From Shewanella sp. MBTL60-007 (GTDB lineage Bacteria; Pseudomonadota; Gammaproteobacteria; Enterobacterales; Shewanellaceae), in contig NZ_BPET01000061.1 of the NCBI RefSeq assembly GCF_019654915.1, positions 1 to 36,294 on the forward strand: a stretch of 36,294 nt of DNA, written 5' to 3'. The position numbers were made by a program, and so were the translations under genes. The notes below the pieces were generated by a model. It did no database searches and had not been told where the DNA came from. It saw only the letters and a program-made list of their open reading frames with translations. The first letter of the stretch is position 1. Each line of letters opens with the position of its first letter. This document shows positions 8,327-15,871 of this stretch, one piece after another.

Positions 8327-10243
8327 CTAAAATAGGTAACGATATTGCAACTGCACAGTACGTGGCGCGCCTAAGCTGGCAATAGGGTATTGCGCTTTAT
8401 GACCGTGCTTAAAAATACTTTGAGTCACTTCGCTATCAAACAGGTTATCTATGGTAAGAGAAAGTTGCTGATCCTGCTGCTCCGTTATCCAAGCTTGAAT
8501 ACCAATATTGGCTAGCAGGTAATCGCCTGCGGTTAAGCCATAATCGACAAATTCACCAACATACTGACCACTCACCCAAGCGGCAATATCATCATTCACA
8601 TCGTAGCTAAGTTTTGCAAAACCAGTATATTCGGGTACTCGCTCAATCTGTTCGCCAGTATCTTGCCGCTCGGCAGAAGCATAGCTGCCGCTGAGTTCCA
8701 TCAGCAACTGCTGCGACAACTCGGTTACAAGATGCAGGTCGATACCATAACTCTCGACACGGGCATCGAGGTTGTCATAAATAAATTCAACCTCACTAAG
8801 TGCACGCGGCTCGATAAGATTGTCGATACTACGCCAGTAGCCGTCGACAGTTACCGATATATCACCTTGATATTGAAGCCCAAAATTGACGCTTTGACTC
8901 GTTTCAGCAACGAGTTCAGCATTGCCAAGCGTACCGACTTGGGAGTGCAATTGTGAGGCCGTCGGTTGTTTAAACCCATTACCAAGATTTGCTTTAAGTT
9001 GTAGATGCTTGGCAATATCATGGGTTAATGCGAGATTACCCACCCAAATAGTTTCATCGTTTGCTAAGCGATTAACCCTTGCACCAACTGATAGCTGCGT
9101 ATCGGGCAATACGTCAATCTTAGGTTGGTACTGACTAAATAAAGAGTAGGTATGATCTTTGTCTGCAGTGAACAGCATGACCTCATCAGCTCCTTCATAC
9201 TCTTCATACTGGCCACCAAAAACCCATTGGCTTCCAGCTTGTGTCTGATAGTTAGCACTCACAGTTGCGCCTAGATCTTTAAAGCCCCAATATTGCTGCC
9301 AATATGCCACTTCAGTATTGCCCTTCTCATCTTGAGTGATTTCACTGTAGCTGGAATCCCAGTGCTGATAGTTGACCTTAGCCTGCAGCAGCAATTGCTC
9401 AGAAACCTCCAACTGCCAGTCGGCATAAGCAATCGTTTGTTTGCGCTCGTTCTCGCTTAATATCGCATCATAAGCCAACGGGCGTTCGAGCAAGCCATCG
9501 CTGTATTGGGCAAAAACAGTAAGCTGCTGCTCGTCACTTAACGACCAGCGAAGCTTGGCATTTAGATTATTCATTTGATAGCCGCGCTCTTTATCTAACA
9601 CAGCCGTTGGAGAATACTCTTCATCGGGCCAGAGTGCATAACCATCTGACTGACTTGAACTTGCCGCTAGACTCAATTGCACCGAGTCGATTTCACTGCT
9701 AACAAAACCTGAGAGGTCGTAACTAGGTAGGCTATCAGCGGCTAGACTCAGCTCTCCGGCATCGCTCCCCTGATAACTCTTAGTAATAATATTAATGACG
9801 CCGGCAATCGCTTCAGAACCAAATAACACACTCTGGGAACCTTTGATCACTTCAATACGCTCGATCATCATGGGATTGATGCTATCGGTATAGGTTGAGC
9901 CATAGAGGCGGTTGTTCAATCGATTGCCATCTAGCAGCCAGAGAATGTCTTGTGGGCGACTGCCCTGTAGCGAGTAATCGGTATCGGTATGACGCCCTGC
10001 TCGCCCATTAGCGAACAATCCGGGGACGAACTGACTCAGGATCTTATTGATGTCCACGCTACCCGCTGCATGGATCATCTCATTACTGATGACCGTAACG
10101 TCGCTGCCTAAATAAGCATTTGTGTAGGTACCATCGTGATGATGTTGAAGGCCGTGGACGGTGATTTTTTCAATCTCATCCGCGAAAGAAACGGAAGTGG
10201 TAACAGATAAAGCAAGGGCTATTAATTTGAGTTTGTCATGCAT
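8327..10243 (-). CDS. TonB-dependent outer membrane receptor (BtuB/siderophore-receptor type)
   Basis: This gated outer membrane porin imports a scarce ligand using TonB energy. The signal peptide is about 1-21 (SFA). A TonB box EKITVHG is at 25-31. A plug domain (about 44-155) includes VPGLFANGRAGRHTD, ILWLLDGNRLNN, IERIEVIKGSQSVLFGSEA and GVINIITK. A long beta-barrel ends in RYLF, the expected aromatic C-terminus. The size (638) is close to BtuB and small siderophore receptors. No cobalamin riboswitch (B12 box) was seen upstream and no Fur box was found, so vitamin B12 and iron are both unproven; a CRP-like site is present instead. HHHDGTY after the TonB box might bind metal. No transport partner genes adjoin it. 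Confidence 0.88.
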   Translation of the reverse strand: MHDKLKLIALALSVTTSVSFADEIEKITVHGLQHHHDGTYTNAYLGSDVTVISNEMIHAAGSVDINKILSQFVPGLFANGRAGRHTDTDYSLQGSRPQDILWLLDGNRLNNRLYGSTYTDSINPMMIERIEVIKGSQSVLFGSEAIAGVINIITKSYQGSDAGELSLAADSLPSYDLSGFVSSEIDSVQLSLAASSSQSDGYALWPDEEYSPTAVLDKERGYQMNNLNAKLRWSLSDEQQLTVFAQYSDGLLERPLAYDAILSENERKQTIAYADWQLEVSEQLLLQAKVNYQHWDSSYSEITQDEKGNTEVAYWQQYWGFKDLGATVSANYQTQAGSQWVFGGQYEEYEGADEVMLFTADKDHTYSLFSQYQPKIDVLPDTQLSVGARVNRLANDETIWVGNLALTHDIAKHLQLKANLGNGFKQPTASQLHSQVGTLGNAELVAETSQSVNFGLQYQGDISVTVDGYWRSIDNLIEPRALSEVEFIYDNLDARVESYGIDLHLVTELSQQLLMELSGSYASAERQDTGEQIERVPEYTGFAKLSYDVNDDIAAWVSGQYVGEFVDYGLTAGDYLLANIGIQAWITEQQDQQLSLTIDNLFDSEVTQSIFKHGHKAQYPIASLGAPRTVQLQYRYLF

Positions 10244-10325
10244 CTTTAAATGTCCATATAGTTATAAGCAAATGTTTAAGCTCATTTTTTCAACACGGAC
10301 TATATATATTCATCATCCCAAGATG

Positions 10326-10341
10326 CGTGATAGAGATCACC
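10326..10341. promoter_or_regulatory. CRP-like binding site upstream of the TonB receptor gene
   Basis: CGTGA-TAGAGA-TCACC matches the CRP pattern TGTGA-N6-TCACA with both GTGA and TCAC cores intact and exact N6 spacing; GTGAT and ATCAC form a perfect palindrome. It lies about 85-100 bp upstream of the receptor start, a position typical for CRP activation. CRP binding is inferred; related FNR-family proteins recognise similar half-sites. Confidence 0.5.
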
Positions 10342-10437
10342 ACAATGAATATGAGTATGACGAATTTTATAAAAGTATTACCGCCCTTTTTTCTCCTATC
10401 ACAAGTTCTTCATAGAGGAAATAACGTACAAATAGAA

Positions 10438-10464
10438 AACCGCCACTAATTGATAGCAGCGGTT
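10438..10464 (-). terminator. Probable intrinsic terminator of the PACE gene
   Basis: AACCGC (10438-10443) and GCGGTT (10459-10464) form a 6-bp stem with a 15-nt loop. On the minus strand it is followed by TTTTCTATTT-like sequence, just after the PACE efflux gene stop. The stem is short but GC-rich. Confidence 0.5.
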
Positions 10465-10490
10465 ATTTTTGCAGTAAGGGAGTTTAACAC

Positions 10491-10904
10491 TTAACTCGCC
10501 ACTTTTAGCTTGAGCTTAATGTTGTCGTAACACCAGTTAAATGCCACAGCATAGAAGAAGAAAAAGACTAAGAACGCCGCCTCCAACATTAACGCCTGTA
10601 GCAAGGTGATCCCTAAGAACCAAGCAATGGCTGGTACGGTAATAAAGATGATTCCGCCCTCAAAGCCACAGGTGTGACCAATGCGCATCTTTAGAGTCCG
10701 ATTCACCCTGTCGGAACCAAACTGTTTATCAAACCAAATGTTATAAAAGTAGTTCCAGATAACGGTGTAGATACTCAACCCCACACCTACGGCTAGCATA
10801 GAGGTAGCTTCTGTGCCCGATAACATCGATGCCGCCGGAACTATGATAGCTAAGGCCACAGCCTCAAATAAAATGGCATGAATAATTCTGTCTTTAACTG
10901 TCAT
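10491..10904 (-). CDS. PACE-family multidrug efflux protein (AceI-like)
   Basis: This is a small inner membrane drug/proton antiporter of the proteobacterial antimicrobial compound efflux family; characterised members export chlorhexidine and other biocides. The 137-residue protein has four helices as two tandem bacterial-transmembrane-pair repeats. The family signatures are plain: RIIHAILFE (6-14, with the conserved membrane Glu14), WNYFYNIWFD (50-59), RIGHTCGFEGG (74-84) and FNWCYD (122-127). It is transcribed divergently from a LysR-type gene 84 bp away, the arrangement of aceI and its regulator aceR, so substrate-induced control is likely. The substrate cannot be read from sequence; natural polyamines are a possibility raised for the family. 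Confidence 0.9.
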   Translation of the reverse strand: MTVKDRIIHAILFEAVALAIIVPAASMLSGTEATSMLAVGVGLSIYTVIWNYFYNIWFDKQFGSDRVNRTLKMRIGHTCGFEGGIIFITVPAIAWFLGITLLQALMLEAAFLVFFFFYAVAFNWCYDNIKLKLKVAS

Positions 10905-10988
10905 GGTAATTCGCTCTAAAGATAAGTTGCAACCATTATCATCTCTAGCTACGATACATAAAAGTTAGATACCATCACTTTTACTGAT

Positions 10989-11867
10989 ATGTTAACCATC
11001 GAGCAGCTCTATTCATTCGTAACGACCGTAGAAACGGGTTCCTTCTCTGCCGCAGCCAGAAAGCTTGGTAAGGTTCAGTCTGCGATCAGCCAACATATAA
11101 TCAACCTTGAAATAGATACCAATCAGACACTATTTGATAGAAGCCATCGCTACCCAGTACTAACTCGGGCAGGCGAACAATTGCTACCACAAGCCAAAGC
11201 GGTACTGGCCCAGCATCAGCGGCTTAATCAGCAGGTACAGGCGCTGGATAAGCAAGATGACTTAAAGCTTACGCTTGCTGTTGATGAAGGGATCCCCTAT
11301 GACAAGTTTACTGCACTGCTAAAAAACCTTTCTGCACAATACCCACAATGTGAACTTGAGCTGCTCTGTGCTTCCAGTTTAGATATCATTCACCTCGTGG
11401 ATACTAAACGTGCCAACTTAGGTATCGTATTTAGCGAGCTATCCTATCCTCAGAGTCTAGACTTTGAGTCTTTAGGCGCAGTGCAATTTGAATTACTGGT
11501 GAGCCCTGAGCACCCTCTTGCTCAAGAAACCTCATCCCACATTGATGTACTCAAGCTGCATCGGCAATTAATTATTGGCTCGAAAACAAAACAAAAAGGA
11601 TGGTTTAACACGCCCCATTCTCCTGATGTATGGCATGCCGATAACTACTACATGTTACTCGAGCTCGCCAAAGCAGGCTTTGGTTGGGCCCTACTGCCAC
11701 TGCATCTATGTGAAGAAGCCATTGAAACGAAGCAACTTTGCAAACTTAAGATTGATTTCGAGCAACTGGGTTGGCAGGCTAACGTCGATGTTATTCAACA
11801 TAAAAGCCGCTGTGAAAATGAATTCAATAAAAAAGTCAGAGCCTTAATGCGCGGGTTACTTAACTAA
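10989..11867 (+). CDS. LysR-family regulator divergent from the PACE efflux gene
   Basis: This DNA-binding regulator has an N-terminal winged helix-turn-helix (about 2-60, including TGSFSAAARKLGKVQSAISQ) and a C-terminal periplasmic-binding-protein-like effector domain (about 90-290). The total of 292 residues is normal. It reads away from the PACE efflux gene over an 84-bp shared control region. By the usual LysR logic it should regulate that gene and itself from this gap, much as AceR controls aceI. The effector is unknown but may be the efflux substrate. The gene is followed by a strong terminator. Confidence 0.87.
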   Translation: MLTIEQLYSFVTTVETGSFSAAARKLGKVQSAISQHIINLEIDTNQTLFDRSHRYPVLTRAGEQLLPQAKAVLAQHQRLNQQVQALDKQDDLKLTLAVDEGIPYDKFTALLKNLSAQYPQCELELLCASSLDIIHLVDTKRANLGIVFSELSYPQSLDFESLGAVQFELLVSPEHPLAQETSSHIDVLKLHRQLIIGSKTKQKGWFNTPHSPDVWHADNYYMLLELAKAGFGWALLPLHLCEEAIETKQLCKLKIDFEQLGWQANVDVIQHKSRCENEFNKKVRALMRGLLN

Positions 11868-11899
11868 TACTTATCTGAATCTGAGGCAATAACACATAA

Positions 11900-11925
11900 A
11901 AAAAACGGCCATTTGGCCGTTTTTT
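11900..11925. terminator. Bidirectional intrinsic terminator
   Basis: AAAAAACGGCC (11900-11910) pairs perfectly with GGCCGTTTTTT (11915-11925) around a 4-nt loop. It separates the convergent LysR and DUF4136 genes and can serve both strands. Confidence 0.92.
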
Positions 11926-11943
11926 CACTTAAGTGACTGTAGA

Positions 11944-12504
11944 TTATTTATCTTCAGACTTAGGAGGGTAGTTAAGTAATAATGCCCCTACCGCTTCATT
12001 AACCACTTCTACGCGCTCTTCAGGGGTATCTTTGTCACGCATCGTATCAGCAACAGAGCCTCTCCAGATTAGCTTGCCTGTTTTAGCGTTAACTAAATCA
12101 AGGATCAAAGTACCGACTTCATATTCACGCACAGTGGTTTGAGTGTGACCAACACCACCCCAGCCCCAACCTGGGCCATAATATGGGTTATAGCCATAGT
12201 TAGAATTGAAGGTGTCGACATTGATTTTCTTATCGACTTTGGTTAGATAATTAACCAATACATCAGCACTGCCAACATCGGCTTTTGTTAGCCCTTTTAG
12301 CTGCAGCTGATCATCAACCGCTTTACGAACGCGTTGATCCATCAAACCATCTAAATGATATGTCGAATCCGCTGTTTTCTTCTCTACCCAAGCGTAGGTT
12401 TTCACCTCTGAAAAGTTTACACCTGGATCATAATCTGAGCTTGTTTTAAGTGAACTACATGCACTTAATGCTAGCGCCGCCATGATTACCAATAACTTCT
12501 TCAT
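11944..12504 (-). CDS. DUF4136 family lipoprotein
   Basis: This is a predicted lipoprotein of 186 residues: MKKLLVIMAALALSAC has a lipobox ending at Cys16, and Ser follows, which favours outer membrane sorting. The mature domain fits DUF4136: DYDPGVNFSEVKTYAWV near 24, a region of short polar repeats, a Gly/Tyr-rich loop (YGYNPYYGPGWGWGG) near 104-120, then a conserved LILDLVNAKTGKLIWRG and a C-terminal helix. The function of the family is unknown. It is divergent from a small membrane protein gene across a gap holding a Fur box at 12635-12653, so iron could affect it as well, though the box is closer to the other gene. Confidence 0.85.
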   Translation of the reverse strand: MKKLLVIMAALALSACSSLKTSSDYDPGVNFSEVKTYAWVEKKTADSTYHLDGLMDQRVRKAVDDQLQLKGLTKADVGSADVLVNYLTKVDKKINVDTFNSNYGYNPYYGPGWGWGGVGHTQTTVREYEVGTLILDLVNAKTGKLIWRGSVADTMRDKDTPEERVEVVNEAVGALLLNYPPKSEDK

Positions 12505-12634
12505 GTTATCTCCAACAATATTCTTTTATCTTTTGAGTACTTATTAAAACAGCTTACAGAGCAATTTATGGATCTACAACTCAATTTTAGTAAATCCTCA
12601 ATAGGTTCAGCTTGACTTAAGCAAACAACCTAAT

Positions 12635-12653
12635 GATAATGATTATCAATTAG
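12635..12653. promoter_or_regulatory. Fur box (ferric uptake regulator site)
   Basis: GATAATGATTATCAATTAG matches the 19-bp Fur consensus GATAATGATAATCATTATC at 14 of 19 positions, with an unbroken GATAATGAT core. It lies 33 bp upstream of the ATG of a small membrane protein gene, where bound Fur would block transcription when iron is plentiful. This is the only strong Fur-like site noticed in the window. Confidence 0.8.
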
Positions 12654-12685
12654 ATTAACTTTTATAGTTTATAGAGAGTCATTTT

Positions 12686-13006
12686 ATGTCTTGGTTTATC
12701 GCGGCTTTTGCCATCGCAACTGTAATGTTTTTCATCACACCAGAAAAAGTCATAGATAAAGCAGATAACCAGCCTTCTATCGTCGATAAATTCAGTAAGC
12801 ATTCACTTGTAATACTGCCTTTATTAGTACTGAGCTGGCTCATTATTGCCATAGCCAGCTCCCCTATCATCCATTTTGCTGGCACAGCAATTGGCTTTGT
12901 TTTGACCTCTTGCGCCATTGCCCTACCAAGTGCTCACAAGTATCTGGCTCCTTTAGCCACGCTAACTTTTGCATCGCTACTGATTGAACTAGCACTCTAT
13001 CTTTAA
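12686..13006 (+). CDS. Small four-helix membrane protein of unknown function, probably Fur-controlled
   Basis: The 106-residue product is not recognised. It has four hydrophobic segments (about 2-18, 40-58, 62-81 and 86-105) and one polar loop (about 19-39, PEKVIDKADNQPSIVDKFSK). That makes it an integral inner membrane protein. GAGAG lies upstream of ATG 12686. The Fur box just upstream suggests expression under iron limitation, so a role in iron or siderophore metabolism is reasonable but unproven. No partner gene adjoins it, since the next gene is a translation factor homologue 195 bp away. Confidence 0.72.
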   Translation: MSWFIAAFAIATVMFFITPEKVIDKADNQPSIVDKFSKHSLVILPLLVLSWLIIAIASSPIIHFAGTAIGFVLTSCAIALPSAHKYLAPLATLTFASLLIELALYL

Positions 13007-13013
13007 ATACACT

Positions 13014-13124
13014 TGCGCGTTTATCGCTCCTCAACTTTGAGGCGTACTCTGAGTTTTAGGTATTGATTCTAGCCTTTGATTTTAGACAGTGTTTAGAAAT
13101 GCCATAGAACAGAGTAAACGCGCA
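13014..13124. other. Possible structured RNA between the Fur-controlled gene and yciH
   Basis: TGCGCGTTTA (13014-13023) is perfectly complementary to TAAACGCGCA (13115-13124), 91 nt apart. Between them lies a smaller hairpin (CCTCA with TGAGG at about 13028-13041) and further short complementary stretches such as TCTAG with TTAGA. A closed outer helix around inner hairpins is the layout of many structured RNAs. It could also be a long 3' or 5' untranslated element. There is no reading frame of note. Confidence 0.3.
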
Positions 13125-13201
13125 GATTCTGTTTCCCGCCTCTCCCGTAACGCCAGCAACTTTGCTAAACTGCTTCCATTAGTTCACCAGCGACCATACA
13201 A

Positions 13202-13531
13202 ATGAAATCCGATCCAAACGTATCATTAGTCTATAGCACTGATAGTGGCAGAATTGCCCCCGAAAAACAGACTCAAACGGCGCCAGAAGGTGACGGAGTT
13301 GTCAGAATTCATAAAGATAGTAAGGGCCGTAAAGGCAAAGGCGTATCTGTCATTAAAGGTCTTGGGTTACAAGAAAAGGAGCTAAAGGCTTTAGCTCAAA
13401 AACTGAAAAAACAGTGCGGCTGTGGCGGTACAGTTAAAGAGTTCAATATTGAAGTGCAAACCGATAATAGAGAACAACTAAAAACTCTACTTGAAAAACT
13501 CAATTACACTGTCAAATTGGCGGGTGGTTAA
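13202..13531 (+). CDS. yciH: SUI1/eIF1-family translation factor homologue YciH
   Basis: This is the bacterial homologue of eukaryotic initiation factor eIF1 (SUI1 fold); E. coli YciH can discriminate start codons in vitro and is not essential. The 109-residue protein has a variable N-terminus (LVYSTDSGRIAP) and a SUI1 domain from about 30 on with KGRKGKGVSVIKGL, LAQKLKKQCGCGGTVK and a C-terminal IEVQTDNREQLKTLL. The CGCGG segment and basic patch match the RNA-binding surface of the fold. It precedes yqgE by only 23 bp (to the preferred yqgE start), so it is probably cotranscribed with yqgE and ruvX. Confidence 0.92.
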   Translation: MKSDPNVSLVYSTDSGRIAPEKQTQTAPEGDGVVRIHKDSKGRKGKGVSVIKGLGLQEKELKALAQKLKKQCGCGGTVKEFNIEVQTDNREQLKTLLEKLNYTVKLAGG

Positions 13532-13554
13532 CCCCTGCCACAATGGAAAAATCA

Positions 13555-14115
13555 ATGGACAGTTTACAAAATCATTTCTTAATCGCAATGCCGTCCTTGC
13601 AAGATACCTTTTTTGAGCGTTCATTAATCTATATTTGCGAGCATGACGAAAAAGGTGCCATGGGGATAGTGATCAATAAACCCAGCGGTATTATCGTCGA
13701 TGAGCTATTAGAGCAGATGGAGCTAGCTGAAGAGCCAGAGCCTATTATCTCTTTAGCAAGGGAAGTTCTCGTTGGTGGTCCAGTTAATCCCGAACGCGGT
13801 TTTGTACTCCATACCACTCAAGACTGTTGGAGTAACAGTGATGCGATTACTCCAGAGGTGATGCTAACGACCTCGCAAGATATCTTAACCAGTTTAGGTT
13901 CAGACAAGGCGCCGGAAAAGTTTGTGATCGCCCTAGGCTATGCAGGTTGGACTCGAGGTCAATTAGAGCAAGAGATCATCGAAAACACCTGGCTGTCGAT
14001 CCCCGCAAGTCCAGAACTATTGTTCGATATAGAACATGACAAACGTTGGCAGCTTGCCACTGAGTCACTTGGCTTTGATATTTGGCAACTCTCGAACCTT
14101 GCTGGTCATGCGTGA
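13555..14115 (+). CDS. yqgE: YqgE/AlgH family protein (DUF179)
   Basis: This is a conserved cytoplasmic protein of 186 residues whose molecular role is not established. The opening MDSLQNHFLIAMPSL is the family signature, followed by YICEHDEKGAMGIVINKPSG, LVGGPVNPERGFVLH and the C-terminal GYAGWTRGQLEQEI and ENTWL. ATG 13555 is preferred over the in-frame ATG 13543 because it gives the conserved N-terminus and has GGA a few bases upstream. In many gammaproteobacteria yqgE lies directly before yqgF (ruvX), as here, which suggests a functional link. Confidence 0.93.
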   Translation: MDSLQNHFLIAMPSLQDTFFERSLIYICEHDEKGAMGIVINKPSGIIVDELLEQMELAEEPEPIISLAREVLVGGPVNPERGFVLHTTQDCWSNSDAITPEVMLTTSQDILTSLGSDKAPEKFVIALGYAGWTRGQLEQEIIENTWLSIPASPELLFDIEHDKRWQLATESLGFDIWQLSNLAGHA

Positions 14116-14156
14116 TATTAGCGCAATGCAAAACTATTAAATAGGAATACACATAA

Positions 14157-14579
14157 ATGGGCGACAAAAGCGTCTTAGGATTTGATTACGGTACCAAGAG
14201 TATCGGCATCGCTATTGGACAAGAGCTTACCGCGAGTGCCCGGCCTCTACTTTCTATTAAAGCCGTAGACGGTATCCCTAAATGGGAAGAGATTGGCGCG
14301 CTCATCAACGAGTGGAAACCGGATCTTATTGTTGTTGGCCTGCCACTAAATATGGACGGCACAGAGCAAGAGATGACCCAAAGAGCAAGAAAGTTCGCCA
14401 ACCGCTTAAGTGGCCGTTTTGGCGTAAAAGTCGCGACCCAAGATGAACGTCTAACCACTGCCGATGCTAAGGCTAGACTGTTTGAGATGGGCGGTTACAA
14501 AGCACTGACTAAAGGGCAGGTCGATGCCATGTCTGCGGTGTTAATTGTTGAGAGCTATTTCGAAAATCAGTACCTATAG
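14157..14579 (+). CDS. ruvX: YqgF/RuvX, putative pre-16S rRNA nuclease (Holliday junction resolvase fold)
   Basis: This RNase H-fold nuclease is thought to take part in 5' end maturation of 16S rRNA. The 140-residue protein has LGFDYGTKSIGIAIG (7-21) with catalytic Asp10, VGLPLNMDGTEQ (60-71) and DERLTTADA (97-105), plus a C-terminal Asp in VDAMSAVLI. The AGGAA site before ATG 14157 is good. It lies 41 bp after yqgE on the same strand and is followed by an intrinsic terminator, so it closes the yciH-yqgE-ruvX unit. Confidence 0.95.
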   Translation: MGDKSVLGFDYGTKSIGIAIGQELTASARPLLSIKAVDGIPKWEEIGALINEWKPDLIVVGLPLNMDGTEQEMTQRARKFANRLSGRFGVKVATQDERLTTADAKARLFEMGGYKALTKGQVDAMSAVLIVESYFENQYL

Positions 14580-14612
14580 CAGTAAGCATTAGCCTATCAA
14601 AATCACTAATAA

Positions 14613-14645
14613 AAAAGGGAGACATTAATGCGATGGCTCCCTTTT
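14613..14645 (+). terminator. Intrinsic terminator after ruvX
   Basis: AAAAGGGAG (14613-14621) pairs with CTCCCTTTT (14637-14645) around a 15-nt loop and is followed by a pyrimidine-rich tail. It ends the yciH-yqgE-ruvX unit. Confidence 0.75.
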
Positions 14646-14725
14646 CTCTGTCTAACTAATTATCACTTTTCACTATTTCTAGCGATTCACTCTCTTTAGC
14701 TCAAGTACGTTTAACTTAACTACCT

Positions 14726-15742
14726 TTAACTTAAGTACGGCTTCACGATATTGGCCATCATCTTAATATGGTCATCGTTATCATTTAATGCGGCAATATA
14801 ACGATACTTCTCCCCACCCGCTTCTTCAAAGATCTCACGGTTCTCACCGGCAATCTCCTCTAATGTTTCTAAACAGTCAGCACTAAAGGCTGGGCACACA
14901 ACCGCAATATCTTTCACCCCTTGGCTAGGTAAAGCCTCCATGGTGGCATCGGTATAGGGCGTTAACCACTTGGCTTTACCGAAACGAGACTGGAAAGTCG
15001 TTATATACTGCTGTTCTGTTAATCCCAGTTTTTCCACCACTAACTTGGTTGTCTGCATACAAAAACAGTAATAGGGATCGCCCAGATGCAAGTTACGCTC
15101 TGGCATACCATGGTATGAAAGCACCAGCTTTTGTGGCTGGCCATTAAGAGCAAAGTCTTTGGCAATCGAAGCCGCTAAAGCCTCAATAAAATCTGGATGT
15201 TCATGATAAGTATTAATAAAGTGCAATGCTGGCAGATAACGCCACGTGCTCAGCTCTTTAGCGATAGCATCGAAGGCTGAGGCCGTTGTTGGCGCTGAAT
15301 ACTGTGGATACAGGGGCAGTACCACTATTTTATCTATGCCTTCTTTATGCATTCGCTGCAGTGTCGATGACACCGAAGGCTTACCATAACGCATACAAAA
15401 ATCCACGGATACAGCTTCGCCACTCTGCTTAAAATGCTCAGCCAGTTTTTGGCTTTGGCGACATGTGATATCCATTAACGGTGAACCCTGCTCAGTCCAA
15501 ATCTGCTGGTAGAGCGCTGCTGATTTTGCTGGACGTACACGCAGAATAATCCCATGTAAAATCATCATCCAAATTAGCTTCGGGATCTCTACAACTCGAG
15601 GGTCAGCTAAGAACTCCGCTAAATAACGTCTAACTGCCGATGTTGTTGGTTCATCGGGCGTGCCCAAATTAACCAATAGCACGCCAGTTTTGCCACGCTT
15701 TTGATGACCGTTCTCCTTGGTTAACCCTAAATACTTAGCCAA
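14726..15742 (-). CDS. hemH: Ferrochelatase
   Basis: This enzyme inserts ferrous iron into protoporphyrin IX, the last step of protoheme synthesis, at the cytoplasmic face of the membrane. The 338-residue protein has VLLVNLGTPDEP (21-32), the active-site SYHGMPERN (209-217, His211), GDPYYCFCMQTT and the acidic CPAFSADCLETLEEI (283-297). The start codon is TTG at 15742, supported by AAGGAG 7 nt upstream; no other start gives the conserved N-terminus. Heme demand is high in cytochrome-rich Shewanella, and some strains carry a second ferrochelatase gene elsewhere, so this may be one of two. It lies alone between terminators. Confidence 0.95.
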   Translation of the reverse strand: MAKYLGLTKENGHQKRGKTGVLLVNLGTPDEPTTSAVRRYLAEFLADPRVVEIPKLIWMMILHGIILRVRPAKSAALYQQIWTEQGSPLMDITCRQSQKLAEHFKQSGEAVSVDFCMRYGKPSVSSTLQRMHKEGIDKIVVLPLYPQYSAPTTASAFDAIAKELSTWRYLPALHFINTYHEHPDFIEALAASIAKDFALNGQPQKLVLSYHGMPERNLHLGDPYYCFCMQTTKLVVEKLGLTEQQYITTFQSRFGKAKWLTPYTDATMEALPSQGVKDIAVVCPAFSADCLETLEEIAGENREIFEEAGGEKYRYIAALNDNDDHIKMMANIVKPYLS

Positions 15743-15829
15743 TATAACTCCTTAACTTATAACTATATTTCTATTCATTATCGATACGTTTAAAGCAGCG
15801 AAAAGATCAAAGTTAATTCATAAAAAAGC

Positions 15830-15850
15830 AGGCAATAGAATCTATTGCCT
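15830..15850 (-). terminator. Intrinsic terminator after pilU
   Basis: AGGCAATAG (15830-15838) pairs with CTATTGCCT (15842-15850) around a 3-nt loop. On the minus strand it is followed by CTTTTTTA, just past the pilU stop. A T-run on the + side as well may be incidental. Confidence 0.85.
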
Positions 15851-15871
15851 CTTTTTCAATCTCATCTCAAT

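Noticed and set aside
10244..10490. Cobalamin riboswitch upstream of the BtuB-like receptor
   Set aside because: No B12 box (GCCACTG-like) or matching long leader structure was seen on the minus strand.
13555..14579. Frameshift between yqgE and ruvX
   Set aside because: Both genes are complete with normal starts, stops and family lengths; the 41-bp gap is ordinary.
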